DNA of 64,000 nucleotides from Paraphaeosphaeria minitans (GCA_015832175.1 WJXW01000005.1:1488001-1552000); one strand, 5' to 3'. Shown: positions 10,710-25,990, counted from the stretch's first letter. Notes: a model not told the origin generated them from the letters alone. Numbers and translations: made by a program.

Positions 10710-12429
10710 CACCCCCTAGGTAATCGCTTAAAGCAGATCACCTGTTTTAAGAAGTAATTTTTAATTATCTAAATCTTTCCTAAAGATCTTTAAAAAACTA
10801 TCTAAAGGCTATTTAAAGATTAAAAAACTATTAAGAATTATTCTTCTAAATTTCCTTATCTTAAGAACAGCGATTCTATTACCTCCTATTTGTTATAATA
10901 GTAAAACAATCGCTGTTTATTTTTTAAATCACAAATCCTATTGTAAATTATATCTAGAATCTCTTCTTCTAGTAGCTTAGGAGCTTATAAGTGTGGCATA
11001 AAGGCCTAGAGCGTAAACACTTTTATTCTACTACTCTTTTCACTTACTTCCTATTAACTATAAGGTAATTTCCCCGCTCTTACTAGCTAGCAAGTACAAT
11101 AGGTAGGCGTATTTTAATTAAGAAGAAGTAGTAGTAAAAGAAATAAGTAGTAAGGAAAGAGCGTATTTAGCACTTAATAATTAGATAGGCAGTAGAGTAT
11201 ATAAGCCCTTTACTAGCGCTTAATCTTCTCTCTTTAATTTTTTACTTTTAACACTTTAACTTCCTATCTAATTTAAGCCTACTAGTTTAAGCCTTTAAAT
11301 CCTACTACCTTATAGTAGGTTCTCTTCTTTTAATTATTACCTTACGCTCTTTTTATTATTTAGAGCTTTACTAACTCTTTTAGATATCTAATAATCTAGC
11401 TAAAGCATATATAGTAAAGACTATAAAAGCTACTAAATAAAGCTTCTAATTTTTCTATTAAAATCTTTCTACTTCTCCTACTCTATTAGCTCCTTCTGCC
11501 CTAGCTTTAGGCCCTTAGTAATTACTTAGTGCTCTTAGATAAGTAAGTTACTTAGGCTACTTAAAGGGAGTTCTAGTAAAAAAGAGTAATAGACACTACT
11601 ATAATAATGCTTTAAGCTTAAGTAGGCGCTACTATACCTATTTTACCTACTCTTACACTGCTATATATAGAATAATTTTATTACTTTAGCTAATTTTACT
11701 AATTATTTCTATAGCTAGCTGTATATTTAGACTCTAGGTATAGTTTTTAGCTACTATTAACTATTAGAAAGTGCTAATATAAGCTTTTATTTTAAGATTC
11801 TTTCTAGGTTTAGCTAATACTTTTTATAGGAGAGACTAATTACTAAGCTATATAAAAAAGTTAAAGTAGCTTTATAAGCTTTTCTTTTTACTAGTAGTTA
11901 GGAGGAGTAAGCTTAGTATATAGCTACTATCTTACTCCCTCCCTTTTAGCTAATTTTTAGTAGAGAATAAAGTAATTACTTTTCTACTCTATTTATTAAA
12001 AAGCAGCGTAGTCGCAGCTAATATACTAATTAAAATAGCTAGATAAGTAGCCTATTAGCTCTAAAATAGGGTAAAGGCTAGGTAAGTGCTTCTCCTTCTA
12101 CTAATTAAAAGAGGGGAGGCTAGGGTAAGCTATTACCTACTACTAATTAAAGGAGAGGTAGAGGAGGTAGATAGGGTAAGGAATTACCTACTATAAAGAG
12201 GAGGAGAGAAGAAGGATAGGGAGAATCTCCTATTACTAATTATAGGGGAGATTCTCGCACCCCTATAATTAAGTAGAGGAGGAAAAGAGTCTATAAGCTT
12301 ATAAATAAGCTCTTTAGTTTTCTCTTTTTCTAATTCCTATTCTCTCTCTAATTTCTTTTTTTTTTTTTTTTTTCTTGTTTCCTAGCTCTAAATTAATAAT
12401 TCTAGGTAGTTAATAGATTAATTCTTTAC

Positions 12430-15400
12430 TTACCTACTCTTATTTTATAATTATTATGCTTATATCTTATAGATTTAATAGCCTTTTAAATCTATTAAAC
12501 TGCTAATAAGTAAGAGCCTTTATAAGGCTATTTACTAGTATTTTACTAGTTAGAAGATATTTTACTTAAAATAATCCTTTTGTATACTCTTACTATAATT
12601 ATATATTCTAAATATCTATATAGTGTAGTTAAGTAGTAATTCTTTTGTTCTTTCTAATCACTAAATAAATAGTTTAAAGATTATTGTAATAGACCTTCTA
12701 TAAAGGTCCTAGATCTAGAGTAAGCTTAGTAAAGAATCTCTTAATTACTATAGTTTCTTTACTTATATATTTAAGCGCTAGAAGCTCTGCTTCTGTTATT
12801 AAAGTAGTAATTATGTTCTATTAAGGTGCTTTCTATAGGATAGCTCCTTTAAACAATACAATAATATATCTATAGGAAGATTACTGTAATATTAAATTAT
12901 TAGTAAAAGAGGCATCTCCGCATATTAGTAGATTAGGTCTATTATAGCCACTAAAGACTATAGCCTACTATCTAGTTTAATAGAGGTAAAGGATTATATA
13001 GTTAATAGTAGTAAAGTGTTCTTTGCTTAGATTTATTAGAAAGTGTGATAGCTTTAACACTATAAAGGCTATATCTAGGCGTAGTATAATTACTATATAG
13101 AGAGCTAATCCTACCTCTTCTTAAAAGAGTATTATTTCTTAAGGAGTGGCTTTTCCTATACTTAGAATAAGATCTTCTACTAATAGAGGTGTAGGAGGGA
13201 AGCTCCTAGAGTTTAAAAAGTTAAACTTTTTTGTAATCTTATTAATATAGGTATTATAGACTAGAGAAATTAATTTTACTTCTTTATTCCTAATTACTTA
13301 AACACCTAGAAACCACTCTACTAGGCCTTTTAATTTAATTTTATATTTGTTCGTAATTTTCTTCTAAAAATCTAGGGCTTCTTTCTCTTTACTCTTGTAA
13401 TAGAGAAGAAGAATATTATTAATATAAAATAGAATAATAATACTTTAATTACTATTAAAGAAAAGGCATAGCTCTTCTAGTAAAGCTAAAAGTCTATAAG
13501 ATTAAAGTAATCCTGTAAATTTTTTATACTAAAAAAGTAGTAAATCTCTTAAGCTATATAAAGCTTAATTTAATCTTACACACTTTTCTAGCTTTTTAAA
13601 ACTATTAGGTAATTTATAAGTTACTAGATTAGTAGCTATAATAAGAGTATTTAGAAACGCTCTTACTATATTAAATTATAAGATTTCTAGATTAAATTCT
13701 GCTACTAGAGCTATAGCTAATTAAAAAGATCTTACTACTAGGGTAGTAGTATAGGTAGAGTAGAGAGTATTCTTTTTCTAAAAATCTCCTTTTATAACGA
13801 TTTAAGCTTTACACTTTTTAAAGTATCTATTTTAATTAAACTTATAGGTAAAGACCTACTTTAAAGGGAGTAGTCGCTCTAACACCTCTAATTATTTAAT
13901 CTCTATCTAGGTATCTTTATTTTATAAAGTTAAGATCTCCTTATAAGCAGTAAGAAGGAATAGCTTTTTATATAGATAATTATAAAGGTGTTTCTATAGG
14001 GTTAGCTCTAGTATAAGCTTGTCTCTGTAAGTCTAAGCTATATAAGACGCTCTAGGCGCCTTTCTAAGTATAGAAGTAAATACTATTATATTTAGTATAA
14101 TATATTCTTCTTACTTAGACTAGGCCTTTACTACTCCTAGTATAAACATGTACTCTAATATTATATTAAGATTACTTTAAAGATAATTAGTAATTAGTGT
14201 ATAAGTACCTAGCTTCTACCTACCCTTTAGCTAATTATTCTAATTATTTTGCTTCCTTAATTTTTATAATAGTAGATAGTAATTTATTAGTTAGTTAATT
14301 TCTAGTGCTTTACTATAATTTCGCCTACTTATTTTACTTACCTTTAAATAGATCTGCCTTCGCCTTTAGTGCGCTAGTAGGTTATTTACTTTGTCTAGCG
14401 TAATTAAGTTATCTACGCTAGGTTAATTAGTAACCTAATTAGTTTCTACTAATAAATAGGGTATTAAATCCCTAGATTCTAGTAGGCTAGCTCTCTTAGT
14501 AGTGTTTTAGTGGCTACTAGATATCTTTTAATCGCTTAATAGATTACCTCTAAAATTACCTAGCTCTAGTGTCTAATTAGGGGTTATAAGTCCTATACTT
14601 CCTTTTTTACTTAAGCGAATTCTTAGCTACTAGCTAGCTAAGCCTATAGCTTACTTAGTAGTAGGTACTTTAGGTTCCTAATTACTTAGCTAGCCTACTT
14701 TGCTTTTAATTACTTAAGGGTTACCTATAGGTCTAGTAGTAGTTTTTATATACTTATTTATTTTAGGAAGAATATTAAGCGTGTCTTTGTACACTTCTCC
14801 TAGATTATTTAGTTATCCTTATTAGAGGCTTTCTACTATTTTTAACACTTCTATCTTTAAAATAAATTATTCCTCTAATTTTTTATAGAATAAGGACTTA
14901 TTAAACCTTATATTTTGTGTAGTAATTACCTAATTAAGCTAGAAAATCTATATCTAGTAGATATTAGAAGCTTTATAGCCTACTAGATATCTAATATAGC
15001 CCTTAAGATTTACTTTAAATTCTCTTCTATCTCGCCTAGCTATACGCTCCTAATCTAAAAGGTAAGCTTAGTAGCTATAAGCGTAGATAGCACTCTAGTT
15101 TAGATAAAAATTAGCTATCCTATATTATGTTTTTACTAGTTTAAAATAACAAAAATATTGTCTAAACTAAGTATTTAACGTTTTATTAGGTAATTAATAG
15201 CCTAATACTAGGCTAGGAATTATTTCTTAGAGCTAGTATACTGCTTATATAATCTTAGGCTAGAGATTTAATAGCAGATTTACAATTATTTACATTTTAA
15301 TTACTTTTATTATAAGCTCCTAGCCTACTCTTTTTACAGCGCTATTAGGCTTATACGTATAGGGTAGTAGTCTACTAATTATTATCCCTTCCTAATTAGC

Positions 15401-17520
15401 CTAAAATTTGTACTAGGATTTCCCTCTCTATAGAAGTGTTGCTATATTATTATCTTAGTAGATTTTTAATATTTAAAGCTTATATTTTGTATTAATAAGA
15501 GCTAAGAAATCCTACTACACTCTTATTATCTTAGAAAATATCTTTATTTTAAAATTAAAAATATAAGGTTTCTTACTAAAATCTTCTTTAATTAGCAAAA
15601 CCTAGTTTTCTCTATTTTAAGTAGTAGGCATATTAAATAGACCTTAGGATAATAAGTAAAATAGCCTAGGTAATTATTCTCTAGGTCTCCTAAAGATCAC
15701 CTAAGTTATATATATAGTAGTATAGTGCTTATAATCCTTTCTTAATATTCTAGTAATCTTTACACCTTAGGCTGCAGTTACTAGAGCTTATAGGGCTCTA
15801 CTTCCTATATACCCTACTTAAAGGTGCTAGAGGTCCTTAGAATCTAATCTCTTAATATTAACCTAGTATAATCCTTTAGTAGTTACACTTATAATAATTA
15901 AATAAGAGTAGATTAGCTTATATTATAGAAAAGTAAAGTTATGCTTGTATCTTAGGTTTACTAAAATAATACTTTGTTCTAGGCTTCTAATCCTAAGAGT
16001 ATAATCTAAACTAAAGTACTAAATCTTTACTTTCTTTAAAAGAGCTTCTAATATAATATTTATATAAAAGCCTTCTACTACTCTTACTCCTTAGAGTAGT
16101 AGATTTTCTATAAATCTTTTATTTTTCCTATGTAAAGCGTTCTTAATTAGTTTATTACTAATTTCTAAAATTAGGAGGCTTTGTATACCTACTTCTATAC
16201 TCTTGTTTAATAATTAAAACGTCCTAGGAATAAGTCTTTTGTAATTATTAACTAGGTAAACTGCTGTAGCACTATCTAGTATTATACATTCTAATAGAGG
16301 ATAAGCGTTAGAATATAAAGTAGAGTAGATACCTAATGCTCTATTGTCTATAGGCAGATTGAATAGGTTTAGTAGAGTAGTAGTAATACTACTAGAATAC
16401 TTAATAGTCTTAGTAGAGGATTGTTTCTTATTCTATCCTACCTTTATAATTACACTATAAAGGTTTAACCACTTAGGCTACTTAAGTTAATTAAGAATTT
16501 CTAATTTTTCTTTATTAGTAAGGTTAAATAACAATATTCTATTCTAAAGTAATCTAGCTATTGTAGTTTAAAGTCTTTAGCACTCTATTAGTTTCTATTT
16601 ATAAGTATAGGGCTTATAGGGACAGTTTAGTTATTTCTTTGTCTAATTAGATAAACTAGAACTATTAGAGTTAGTAGATTGTCTTAATAATCTATTAAAA
16701 GTAGCGAATACCCTACCTATTCTATTAGAACTAGATTAGATTAAATACTTCTAGATAAGCGCTAAAAATACTTTCCCTAGATTATCTAGCGTGATCTAAT
16801 TCTGTCCTAGCGTCTTATTCTAGATTAGCTGTTAGTTTATTAATTAAGCCTAATCTAGTGCTATACGCGCAGTAATTACATCTAGGAAATTTTAGGTAGT
16901 AAGTGGTCTACTAATTTTAGTAATTAAGTAGGTCTTTGCTTTTTAATAGAGGAGTTACTACTCTTTAAACTAGGTCTTAGGACTTTATCTTACCTACTTA
17001 GCCTTCTTAAGATAAGCGTAGTATAAAGCTTAAATATTATTCTATATAGCTTTTTTATTTAGTGCGAAATCTTCCTTTAAGAGTTAAATTAAAAACTAAA
17101 GTATAGTATAGCGTGTATTAACTAGAGTAATTATGGCAGAAGTAAGTAGATTAGGCAACACTGTAGCGTTTACCTAAGTCTAGAGATTCTATATCTTAGT
17201 ATAGTCTACTTACTAGTCTAAAACTACTACTTTATATTCTGCTATTTATAAAGGAAAGCTCTCCTTATCTATTTTATACTTAGTAAGCTCTGCTTTATAT
17301 AATTAAATACTTACTATAGAGGCTATATCCGCAATTAGTAATAGTTTCTATAGGAGTAGAGGTTGTTCTAGCTTTACGTAATTAATTACTAGAGCGTTAA
17401 TTACCTCTAAGTTAATTTAGTTCTAGATTCCTTTTAAGTTTACTTAGAATTAAAGCTAGATAAACTAGTAGGGCTAGCTAGCGCGATTAATAAGCTATAC
17501 TTCTACTATTTTAATAATTT
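12430..17520 (-). pseudogene. RIP-destroyed Copia polyprotein of E1
   Basis: The minus strand aligns by eye along its length with the E2 polyprotein, in which the domains are described. Stops are almost all TAA/TAG at positions expected for Gln or Trp. The gag stops described for the other Copia copies are present here too. Confidence 0.7.
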
Positions 17521-17642
17521 TTATAATTAGAAATAGGGGGTTGTATTATAGAGAGGTTCTAAATAGAGTGTTGTATAATAATTTAAGTGTTACTAAGTAA
17601 GTAGGGAGAATTATCCTACGTTCTAAGCGCTAGGCTTATAAC

Positions 17643-17837
17643 TATTGTAGTAAAAAGGGCTTAAACTATTATAGGATATTTAGGAGCAGAGTTGTAAAGA
17701 ATATAAATAGCTAATTATAGGAAAGGATGCTAAAAGGGCAGACTATATACAAAAGAAACGAGCCTCTTAGTAAGAATCCCGTGATATAAATTAGTAGATC
17801 CAGAAAGAATTACAAAAGTAAGTGTTTTACTTTAATA
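17643..17837 (-). repeat. 5' LTR of Copia E1
   Basis: A 195-bp LTR, ending ACTTTAATA (from ACTTCAACA) directly before the GTATC duplication. It is strongly RIP-mutated compared with the E3 LTRs. Confidence 0.85.
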
Positions 17838-19844
17838 GTATCTAATTAAATAACATTGTTACTGTATCTTAGTAAGTATATGCCCTAAGGTATTAGTAAG
17901 TATTAGTCCCTAATACTAACGTAGGTTTAAGAAAGAAAGGCTTTAGTAGTAACTAGTAATTAAGGATAGGGCTCCCATTCTTTCTAAGATACTAGAGGAA
18001 GAACTTGTTTACTAAGAAGTTTCCTACTTTATCCCTAGCTTCTTACCTATTAAAGTGTCTACTACCTAGCCTTAGTTATCCTTAGCTATAGTACCTATTT
18101 CTAGTGGTAATAAAGAAGATTAGGAAGATATAAAAACCTTTTAGGAGGTATTACATTAAGTTTAAGCTTAACCTACGCAAAACTAATTAAGAATATAAAA
18201 GAATATATCTAGTGTTTAGTAGTAGTTATTATAGTCTACACGTGCTAAATAAAAGATACTAAAGCGTAGAATTAGTACACTTATATATAGGATTACGTAG
18301 AAAGACTATAAGGTAAGGAACGCATTATTGCTATAGCTAATACTAGACTAATACCTTATAGATAATCTTAGATTACTTTAATCCTCGGTTTAGTAACTAT
18401 ATTACACTATTTTAGTTAACTCTTATATAGAGGAGAGTGTTAAAAACATAGATATATATTCTTAAATACTTTATTACATCTTTACTTACTATTAATAGAA
18501 GCTAGGTATATAGCTTACTATATAGAATAGTAACACTCATTTTAGCTAGTGCAACTTATCCAACTTACTACTACTACTACTCTAGACTGTGTTTACTAAA
18601 TATAAGCGGGCTATAATCGCATTACTATATAATGCTTTAATTAGTAGACTATGGGATAGATGTAGTATTGATATAAAGTACCTTTCTAGACTATATAGTA
18701 CAGATATGCTATTAGAAGAAGTATAAGTATAGTATTAGGTGCAGTATTAGGCATTGCTAATATTATATAGGTAGGTGAACTTTCCACTACAGAAGTTTAA
18801 GCCTATAGAGGCAATAGACTTAGCAGTTAAATTACTTAAGAATTGTACCCTAGCTAAGCTATTTAGCTACAAAAGCTTCCTAAACAAAGAGGAAGCCTAT
18901 AAGAAGTTATTAGGTTACTAAGAATATAATCCTAGTTCGCAATAATATAGCATAGTAGAATTAGCCAAGCTAAGGAAGTATTAGGCTAGCAACGTGGTAT
19001 TAGGCTAGGAAAATAGTATTAGCCTAGTAAAGTAGTAGTAGCTAGAGCGATAAAGTAACTAGCTAATAAGCTAGCTACTAGTAGATTATATTAGAAATAG
19101 CTAGTATCTAACGTTACTACCTTCTTTAGTTATTCTGCCGTGCTTTCCTATCCTTACCCTTAGTACTTTTTAAGCGCTAGAATAAAAAAGGAGTTTTAAA
19201 AATAAACCCCTAAATACTACAAACGCGCAATATAGCTATATATAGAAGGCCACTAACAAAGTCCTTTTCGCCTAAAACAAGAATCCTAGCAGACGTAAGA
19301 CTAAGGCCCTATAACTTATAAACTATAATTGCCTAAGCTAAATATAAAGGAAACTAAACCTAGGTTATAGTGTTACAATTATAGATAAACTCTTAAGATA
19401 GAGAAAAGATAGGTATAATAGTTTCTCTATCCTTAGTAGTAAAAAGTCCTAGTCTAGTGTATTACTTAAAAGTTGCAAGGATAGTAAAGGGAGGCGTAGA
19501 GACATAATTAGTAGCGCTAGACTACTAAATAAAATTAATAATCTTTCTAATAGCCCTATGTACTAGACTACGTTTAGTCTAAATATTATATAAGAGTATA
19601 ACTATAGCATCTCTAAATAGAAGTAGATAATTATTAGATTTACTAGTATTAGAAGCCTTAATCCTAGCATAGAATAGATTATTATACTTTATATAACAGA
19701 CTATACTGCTTAGTATTAGTCCTATAGTCTATTATAATTAATTAAATTAACCTCGTAACAGCGTGCGCATAGGTATAAGGTAACCAAAAAGATCTCTATT
19801 TCTAAAGTAAGAAGCACAGCCCTATAATGTAACTAGAATAGTAG
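17838..19844. repeat. Unclassified RIP-degraded repeat X, fragment 3
   Basis: About 2 kb of RIP-mutated DNA between E1 and G1a, continuing fragment 2. The minus strand of about 18500-19000 gives a long protein-like reading with few stops (it includes SIASIGLNFCSGKFTYLYNI), which suggests the element's coding strand is minus. I do not recognise the protein. It is interrupted at 19844 by G1a: the AGTAG at 19840-19844 is repeated at 26425-26429. Confidence 0.45.
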
Positions 19845-20255
19845 TGTTACGTACCAGATAACAACGTGGGACTCGGGCGTTTATAAAGGTGTGATGAAGC
19901 GACGACAGGGTTACAAACGTAACAAAGAGACGCTAAGTAACTTAGATTAGGTTACGTAATGTGCTTAGTTGCTTAGCGGCACTAAGTAGTAGAGCTAGTT
20001 ACGTAAAGTGCTTAGTTACTTAGTGGCACTAAGTAGCAGAGCAGCCTTAGTATATAGGAACGCGAGGATAGGCTCTCTATACTTATGTTTAATCTGTTTA
20101 TTAATCTATTGTTTAGATTCTAGCAGACTAAATTATTAACTTATTACACTTTACAAGATACTATTATATTAATAAGACCTTCTACCTTCTGTAAGTACTC
20201 CTGCCTAAGAACTAACTTTAACCCTTTAGGACTAGCTACCCTCTTAGATTTAATA
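19845..20255 (+). repeat. 5' LTR of G1a
   Basis: A 411-bp LTR starting TGTTACGTACCAG and ending GATTTAATA (from GATTTAACA). It contains a tandem duplication of 47 bp (19951-19997 and 19998-20044), each unit with CTTAGT and ACTAAG in inverted orientation, likely in U3. Confidence 0.85.
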
Positions 20256-20289
20256 TTTTAAACACCCTTAATATAAGTACTTTATAAAC

Positions 20290-23200
20290 TCCTACTTCTT
20301 TTACAGCTTTAGGTGCCGCTAAGATTACTTCTATAAAAGATAGTAGTAAGGCGCACAAACCTAATCTCTACTTTAGCAAATAATCTTAAACTAACGTCTA
20401 GATTCTCTAGTTAGACCTCTACTTCTTTAACTTAGATAAACCTCTTAAAGACAAGAAGAAGGTTATCTTTATAGTAATATATATATAAGGAGATACAGGA
20501 TTATAGATCTATCCCTACTTTAAAAAGTACCTAGGAATAGACTACAACAACAATAATAATAATTACGTAAACAAACACACTAATACAGTTAATATTATTA
20601 AGGATTATAATAACTTTAAGAAATGCCTTAAATAACTTTTTAGGATTACTAACAAGGACTCTATTATAAAAGTAAAGATTTAGACTATAACTTAGAAATA
20701 ATTAGTAGCTAAGTATATAGCTAAGTTTTGTAGATACGCTGTGCAACTTAACTAGGACAATAAATCTCTTTAGGATATGTATAAATAAGGACTTAAATAA
20801 AAACTATATAAGGAATTCTTACGTAGTAGTGCACAAATTGTTAACTTTAAAGAACTATATAAAGAAACTATTAGGATTAATAGAAAGTGGTTCTCGCTAT
20901 AATAGGAGCTCTACTAAAACTCTAGGGTGATAAGCTTTAGACAACTAGTAAAAGTAGTTTATAAGAACTCTGTTAGAATTGTCTAAAAACAACAGCTAAA
21001 GAACTACTAGAGATACGAATTAATAGAAGATGTCTAGTTTAACTATATAGGTAAAGGAAAAGGAGGAAGGATAGGCCCTAAGCAGCCTAATAAACGCGTT
21101 TTTAATAGAAGTTAATAACTAATAATTAAGACCTGTAAATGCTTTATATGTGGCAAACTAGACTATATAGCTAGGAACTATAGATTAAAGAATAAAGTCT
21201 ATTAAACTAAGTTAAATGTACTAACTATTAAGGACTAAGAATCTAATAAAGAATAAGAAGTTATTATAACGCTATTTAGTTACTAACGCGTTACACTAGA
21301 ACAAAGTAAGTAATTAGATTTACCTAACTTATAATTATATAAAGATCTAAAAGACAACTCTAACGTATACTATAATGTAGAAGACGTAGAAGAGATACTA
21401 AGATCTCCTACTCCTTACCTATAAAGTAGGCAGGAAGAAGATAACCCTATATTACCTAAGTATAAACTAAATGTTTAGAACTATATAGAACCCTACTAGG
21501 CACTAAAAGGGATACGACCCTATAAAAATAAGGAATTAGACTACGTACTAAAGTACTACCTAGACTACTAAAATCCTACACACTAATTCTGTATATAGAC
21601 GTATTGTGAAGAACTAATATACATATAATATAAGGCGGAAAAAGAGGAGAATAAGAAATAACTTAGAAGGAAACTGTGCTATAGATAGATATAGATAGAC
21701 TACTCTATTACAGCTTGTAATAAACACCTCTAGGATAAATAATAAGTAAAATACTTTCTTTACCTTACGCTAAAGAGTAACAAATGCTGCAATATGCTTA
21801 TTAATAAAGACTATATATAACTGTACTAGTACACGTGTCTAAACTAAGACTATAAATACTACTATATAGCTAAACATTTAGATAGCTTTGCAAACTGCCC
21901 TATATAAGAAGTAATAATAGAGCTACTAATTTAACTAGTATATAGGAATAGTAAAGACTGTAAGAGGAAAAACAAAAGAACATTTTTATAGGAAAAAGAA
22001 GAAGATAATCTATATAAGCTATATACTTAAGAATAATAATAGAAGCGGATGCTTAGAAACGTATACTAGGCACTAGAACTTAACTATAACTTATATAAAT
22101 AGATGTCTTTTTTAGGCCTAAACTTAGACAAGAAGACACCTTTATTAAATTAAATGCTATAGTAAGCATAGTATTAATTAAGCTACTAGTATAGCTTAAA
22201 GGAATATAGGCTTAAGCTCTTATAGACTTAGGAGTAGGAAAGAACTTTATATCTTATTAGATAGTAAGATAAGTAGGACTTATAATATTAGAGAAAGAAG
22301 TACCTTATATTGTTTATATTGCAAATAGATCCCTGATGCCTAAGACACCTTAGATATACTAGAAGGTTACTACTATAATAATAGTCTAAGGATATAGAGA
22401 GGAACTTACCTTAGATATCTTACTAGGATCTAAGTATAAGTTAGTTTTAGGATTACCTTAATTAATAATACACAACCTATAGATTAACTAGGGTATAAAG
22501 AAAATATTGTTTAAACGCTGTAATTATATATTGTAAGTAAAGCCTATATATTAACTAAAAATAATAGTAGATAAGGGAGTTATTAATAATATAATACTGC
22601 GATAGATAGTTAAAAAACAGAAGCACACCTTAGTAGACGCTAGTAGGAACTACTAGGTTAAGAAGTGTAAGAAGGAGAATAATAGTACACCTCTTACCTT
22701 ACTAAGAGAGTACAGGAAATAGACATATATATTTATAGAAAAAGAAGGAAAAGCAAACCTACTAGAACATTAACCCTAGGATCTTATAATAGATCTGAAA
22801 GAAGGAAAGACGCCACCCTTTAGACTACTATATAGTAAGATAAGAGAAGAACTCCTTAAAGAACGTAATTTTATTAAGACAAACCTTAAGAAAAGATATA
22901 TATAACTATTAAAGTTACTAGTAGTAAGCCCTTTTATGTTTATTAAGAAAAAGAATAGATTAGATAGACTATATGTTAACTACTAATAACTTAACAATAT
23001 AATAATAAAGAACTAATATCTACTACTAAACATTATAGAGTTACGAGATTAACTATCTTAAGCTAAGATATTTATAATAATAGATCTAAGAGACGGTTAC
23101 TACCTTATATAAATTAAGAAAGGTAAAGAATAGAAAACAGCGTTTTAATTACGCTATAGACTATTTAAATATAAAGTTATGCCTTTTAGACTTATAAACG

Positions 23201-25990
23201 CACTAGCAGCTTTTATAGCACTTATTAATAACGTACTCTGTAAATATCTAGACATATTTGTTATTGCGTATATAGATAATATCCTTATCTTTTCTAAAAA
23301 CGAATTAGACTACACTAAGCATGTATAGATAGTACTAGAAGCACTAGATAGAGTATACCTTTGTATTAAACTTAAGAAATATAAGTTTAATATTAAATAA
23401 TTTAAATTCCTAGGATATATTATTACTATAGAAGGAATTAAGATAGCACTAAGTAAAGTTAAATATATTAAGAACTAGCTAATACTAAAGACAGCTAAGA
23501 ATATCTAAGAATTCTTAGGATTCTATAGATTTAATTAATAATTTATCTAAGATTACGCAAAGGCTACAATACCCTTAATAAATCTTATAAAGAAGGACGT
23601 ACCCTTTAAATAGATAGATAAGTGCAGAATATTATTCTAACTCCTTAAGATAGCATATATTATAGAACCTATCCTTATTTGTTTTAGAAGTAATAAACCA
23701 CTACGCTTTAAAATAGACGCTAGCGATCTTGCGCTAGGCGCCTACGCTAAATAAGAACGTAATAGTAAATAGCACCTAATTGCCTATTACTTATATAAAT
23801 TTAATAACGCTAAAACATAATATAATATATATAACAAAGAACTCTACGCTATTGTTAAAGCCTTAAAGCATTAGAGGATTTACGCGCTTAGTTACTTAAC
23901 GCTAGAAATCTATATAGATTATAAGAACCTTCTAAGGTTTATAACAACAAAAGAACTTACGCTACAATAATAAAGATAGTTATAAACTATAAGGTAGTAT
24001 AAGTTTAAAATTATCTATATAGCTAGAAAAGAAAATAGCAGAGCAGATGCTTTTAGCTAATAAAGTAATCTAGTAAAAGAAAAAGCAAAAACCTTCTCTA
24101 TAATCCTTCGCAAAGCTAAAGATAGATCTCTAGAGCTAATAGTGGAACTAAATTAACTTTTAGTAATTAACTAAGAAGTCCTAGAATATCTATAGACTAA
24201 AATTATCTAACAATACTACGATGACCCTATGTACAGACACCTAGGTATTATAAAGATAATAGAACTTATCTAAAGGAATTACACCTTTAAAGGAATTAAG
24301 GAAGCTATAATAACTTATATCTACAAATATATAGAATGCTAAAGAAATAAATACAGCACATATTTTAAATATAGAGAAATGTAAGTAATTAGAATACTAA
24401 TAGCACTATAGGAAGACATCGCTATAGATTTTGTTATAGAAATTCTAAACTCTAAGGATTTAATAATAGGAATTAAATACAATAGTATACTAGTAGTAGT
24501 TTACTAACTAACTAAGTATGTTAAGCTTATTCTATGTTTTAAAAGAATAATAGCAAAGGAACTCGCTTTTCTTATTTTAGACTAACTAATTAGATATTAC
24601 AGAATCCTAAAAATAATTATTAGTAATAGAGGCAAGCTCTTGACGTTAAATTATTAGATAACGCTTATAGCCCTACTTAAAACAAAATAAAAGCTATTAA
24701 CAGCTTACTATCTATAAATAGACAGATAGAACGTACGAACTAAACTATAGAAACGTACCTACGCATCTACTGTAATAGTTAGAAGAATAACTAAGTTTTA
24801 TTACTACCTATAGCACAGTTAGCCTATAATAACAAAGTATTAGCAGTATTAGGATATACACTATTCTATGCAAACTATAGAAGACACCTATATCTCTTTA
24901 ATTAACAATTTTCTACAATAATTAAAGCAAAAGAAGCTATAGATATAGCAGAAAATATAAAGAAAATACACTAATAACTTTAAGAGAATTTTAAGAAAGC
25001 TTAGTAGTAATTAATTTTATACTAAAACTAAAAAAAAAAAATAGCACCTTAGCTAAAGAAGGGGGATAAAGTATATTTACTTACAAAGAACCTTTAAACT
25101 TAAAAGAAGAAACATAAGAAACTAGATTATATTAAAGTTAGACTATTTTACATTTCTAAGCAAATATTACTAGTAAATTATAAGTTAGAAATACTGCCAG
25201 ATGCAAAGATACACCTAGTATTCTATGTATTACTACTAGAACTAGCAGACCCTAATACACTAGTTAAAACCACCTTCTACTACTAGACTAAGGAAGAAAA
25301 CAAATTTAAGGTTAAAAGAATTCTAGAATATAATTAGTATAACAACGCGTACTTTGTTAAGTAGAAAGGTTACTTACATAGCAAAAACACTTAGGAACTA
25401 AAGAACTACCTAAGAAACTGTTAATAAAAGATTAAAGAATTCTATTAATAGACTTACCTAAAATAGTAACGCTAAAGAATTGTCCTAGAACTCTAGAGGC
25501 AGGTTATCTATTATAGACTATATAGACATGCTAAGTTTAGCTAGACTAGTAAGCTAAGTAGGATAGGCTAGGTCTTTCTTTAACTTTAACTCTATTAGCG
25601 TAGCACTCTCTACTATAATAATCTCGCTAGTACGCTTTTTGTCCTACGCTAATTATTTTAATAACTAATCCTCTTTTACGTACGCTACGCGTAGGGCTTT
25701 AAACATTATGTCCTATTTTTTTTGCGCCTTTAATATTTACGCCTCTAATTTCTTCTTTTTAGTAATTAACTATAAGAACTTATTCTTAGTAATAGCTATA
25801 TTACACTTTAAGTTTTATTTCTAACACTTACTACACTTCCTTAAGCTAATATAGACTTTATAAACGCAGGAATGCGACTTATAGAAGGAGCACTTTAACA
25901 CTATAACTACTTTGTAGTTTTTAATAGTAGAGATAAGGCTGTAACAACGCTTTATAGAATTATAGTTAGCAGGTATAATTCTTTAGGATA
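20290..25990 (+). pseudogene. RIP-destroyed Gypsy polyprotein of G1a
   Basis: Recognisable blocks on the plus strand: Gag zinc knuckle at 21132-21180 reading C-F-I-C-G-K-L-D-Y-I-A-R-N-Y, where the two Tyr replace His and Cys (C-to-T/G-to-A change); RT with Y-I-D-N at 23269-23280 in place of YxDD; RNase H FKIDASDLALGAYAK near 23710-23755; integrase with a zinc-binding HLG...YIEC segment near 24231-24345; chromodomain around 25310-25420 (AYFVK.KGYLHSKNT.EL, stops at Trp sites). Stops are dense and nearly all TAA/TAG. The chromodomain is expected to target integration to modified heterochromatin. Confidence 0.75.

Larger units (their letters stand above)
10515..17837 (-). mobile_element. Copia LTR retrotransposon, copy E1
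   Basis: A 7323-bp element in minus orientation with 195-bp LTRs at both ends (10515-10709 and 17643-17837) and a perfect target-site duplication GTATC (10510-10514, 17838-17842). Layout reading leftwards from 17642: gag, integrase, reverse transcriptase, RNase H, then an unusually long segment of about 1.7 kb before the 3' LTR. All coding frames are destroyed by TAA/TAG. The RT catalytic YxDD reads Y-I-N-N (near 13426). It is a structurally complete but dead copy. Confidence 0.9.

Noticed and set aside
12355..12376. Poly(T)/poly(A) tract as the tail of a LINE insertion
   Set aside because: The tract lies inside Copia E1 and corresponds to the T/C-rich stretch at 37200-37240 of E3, so it is internal to the LTR element.
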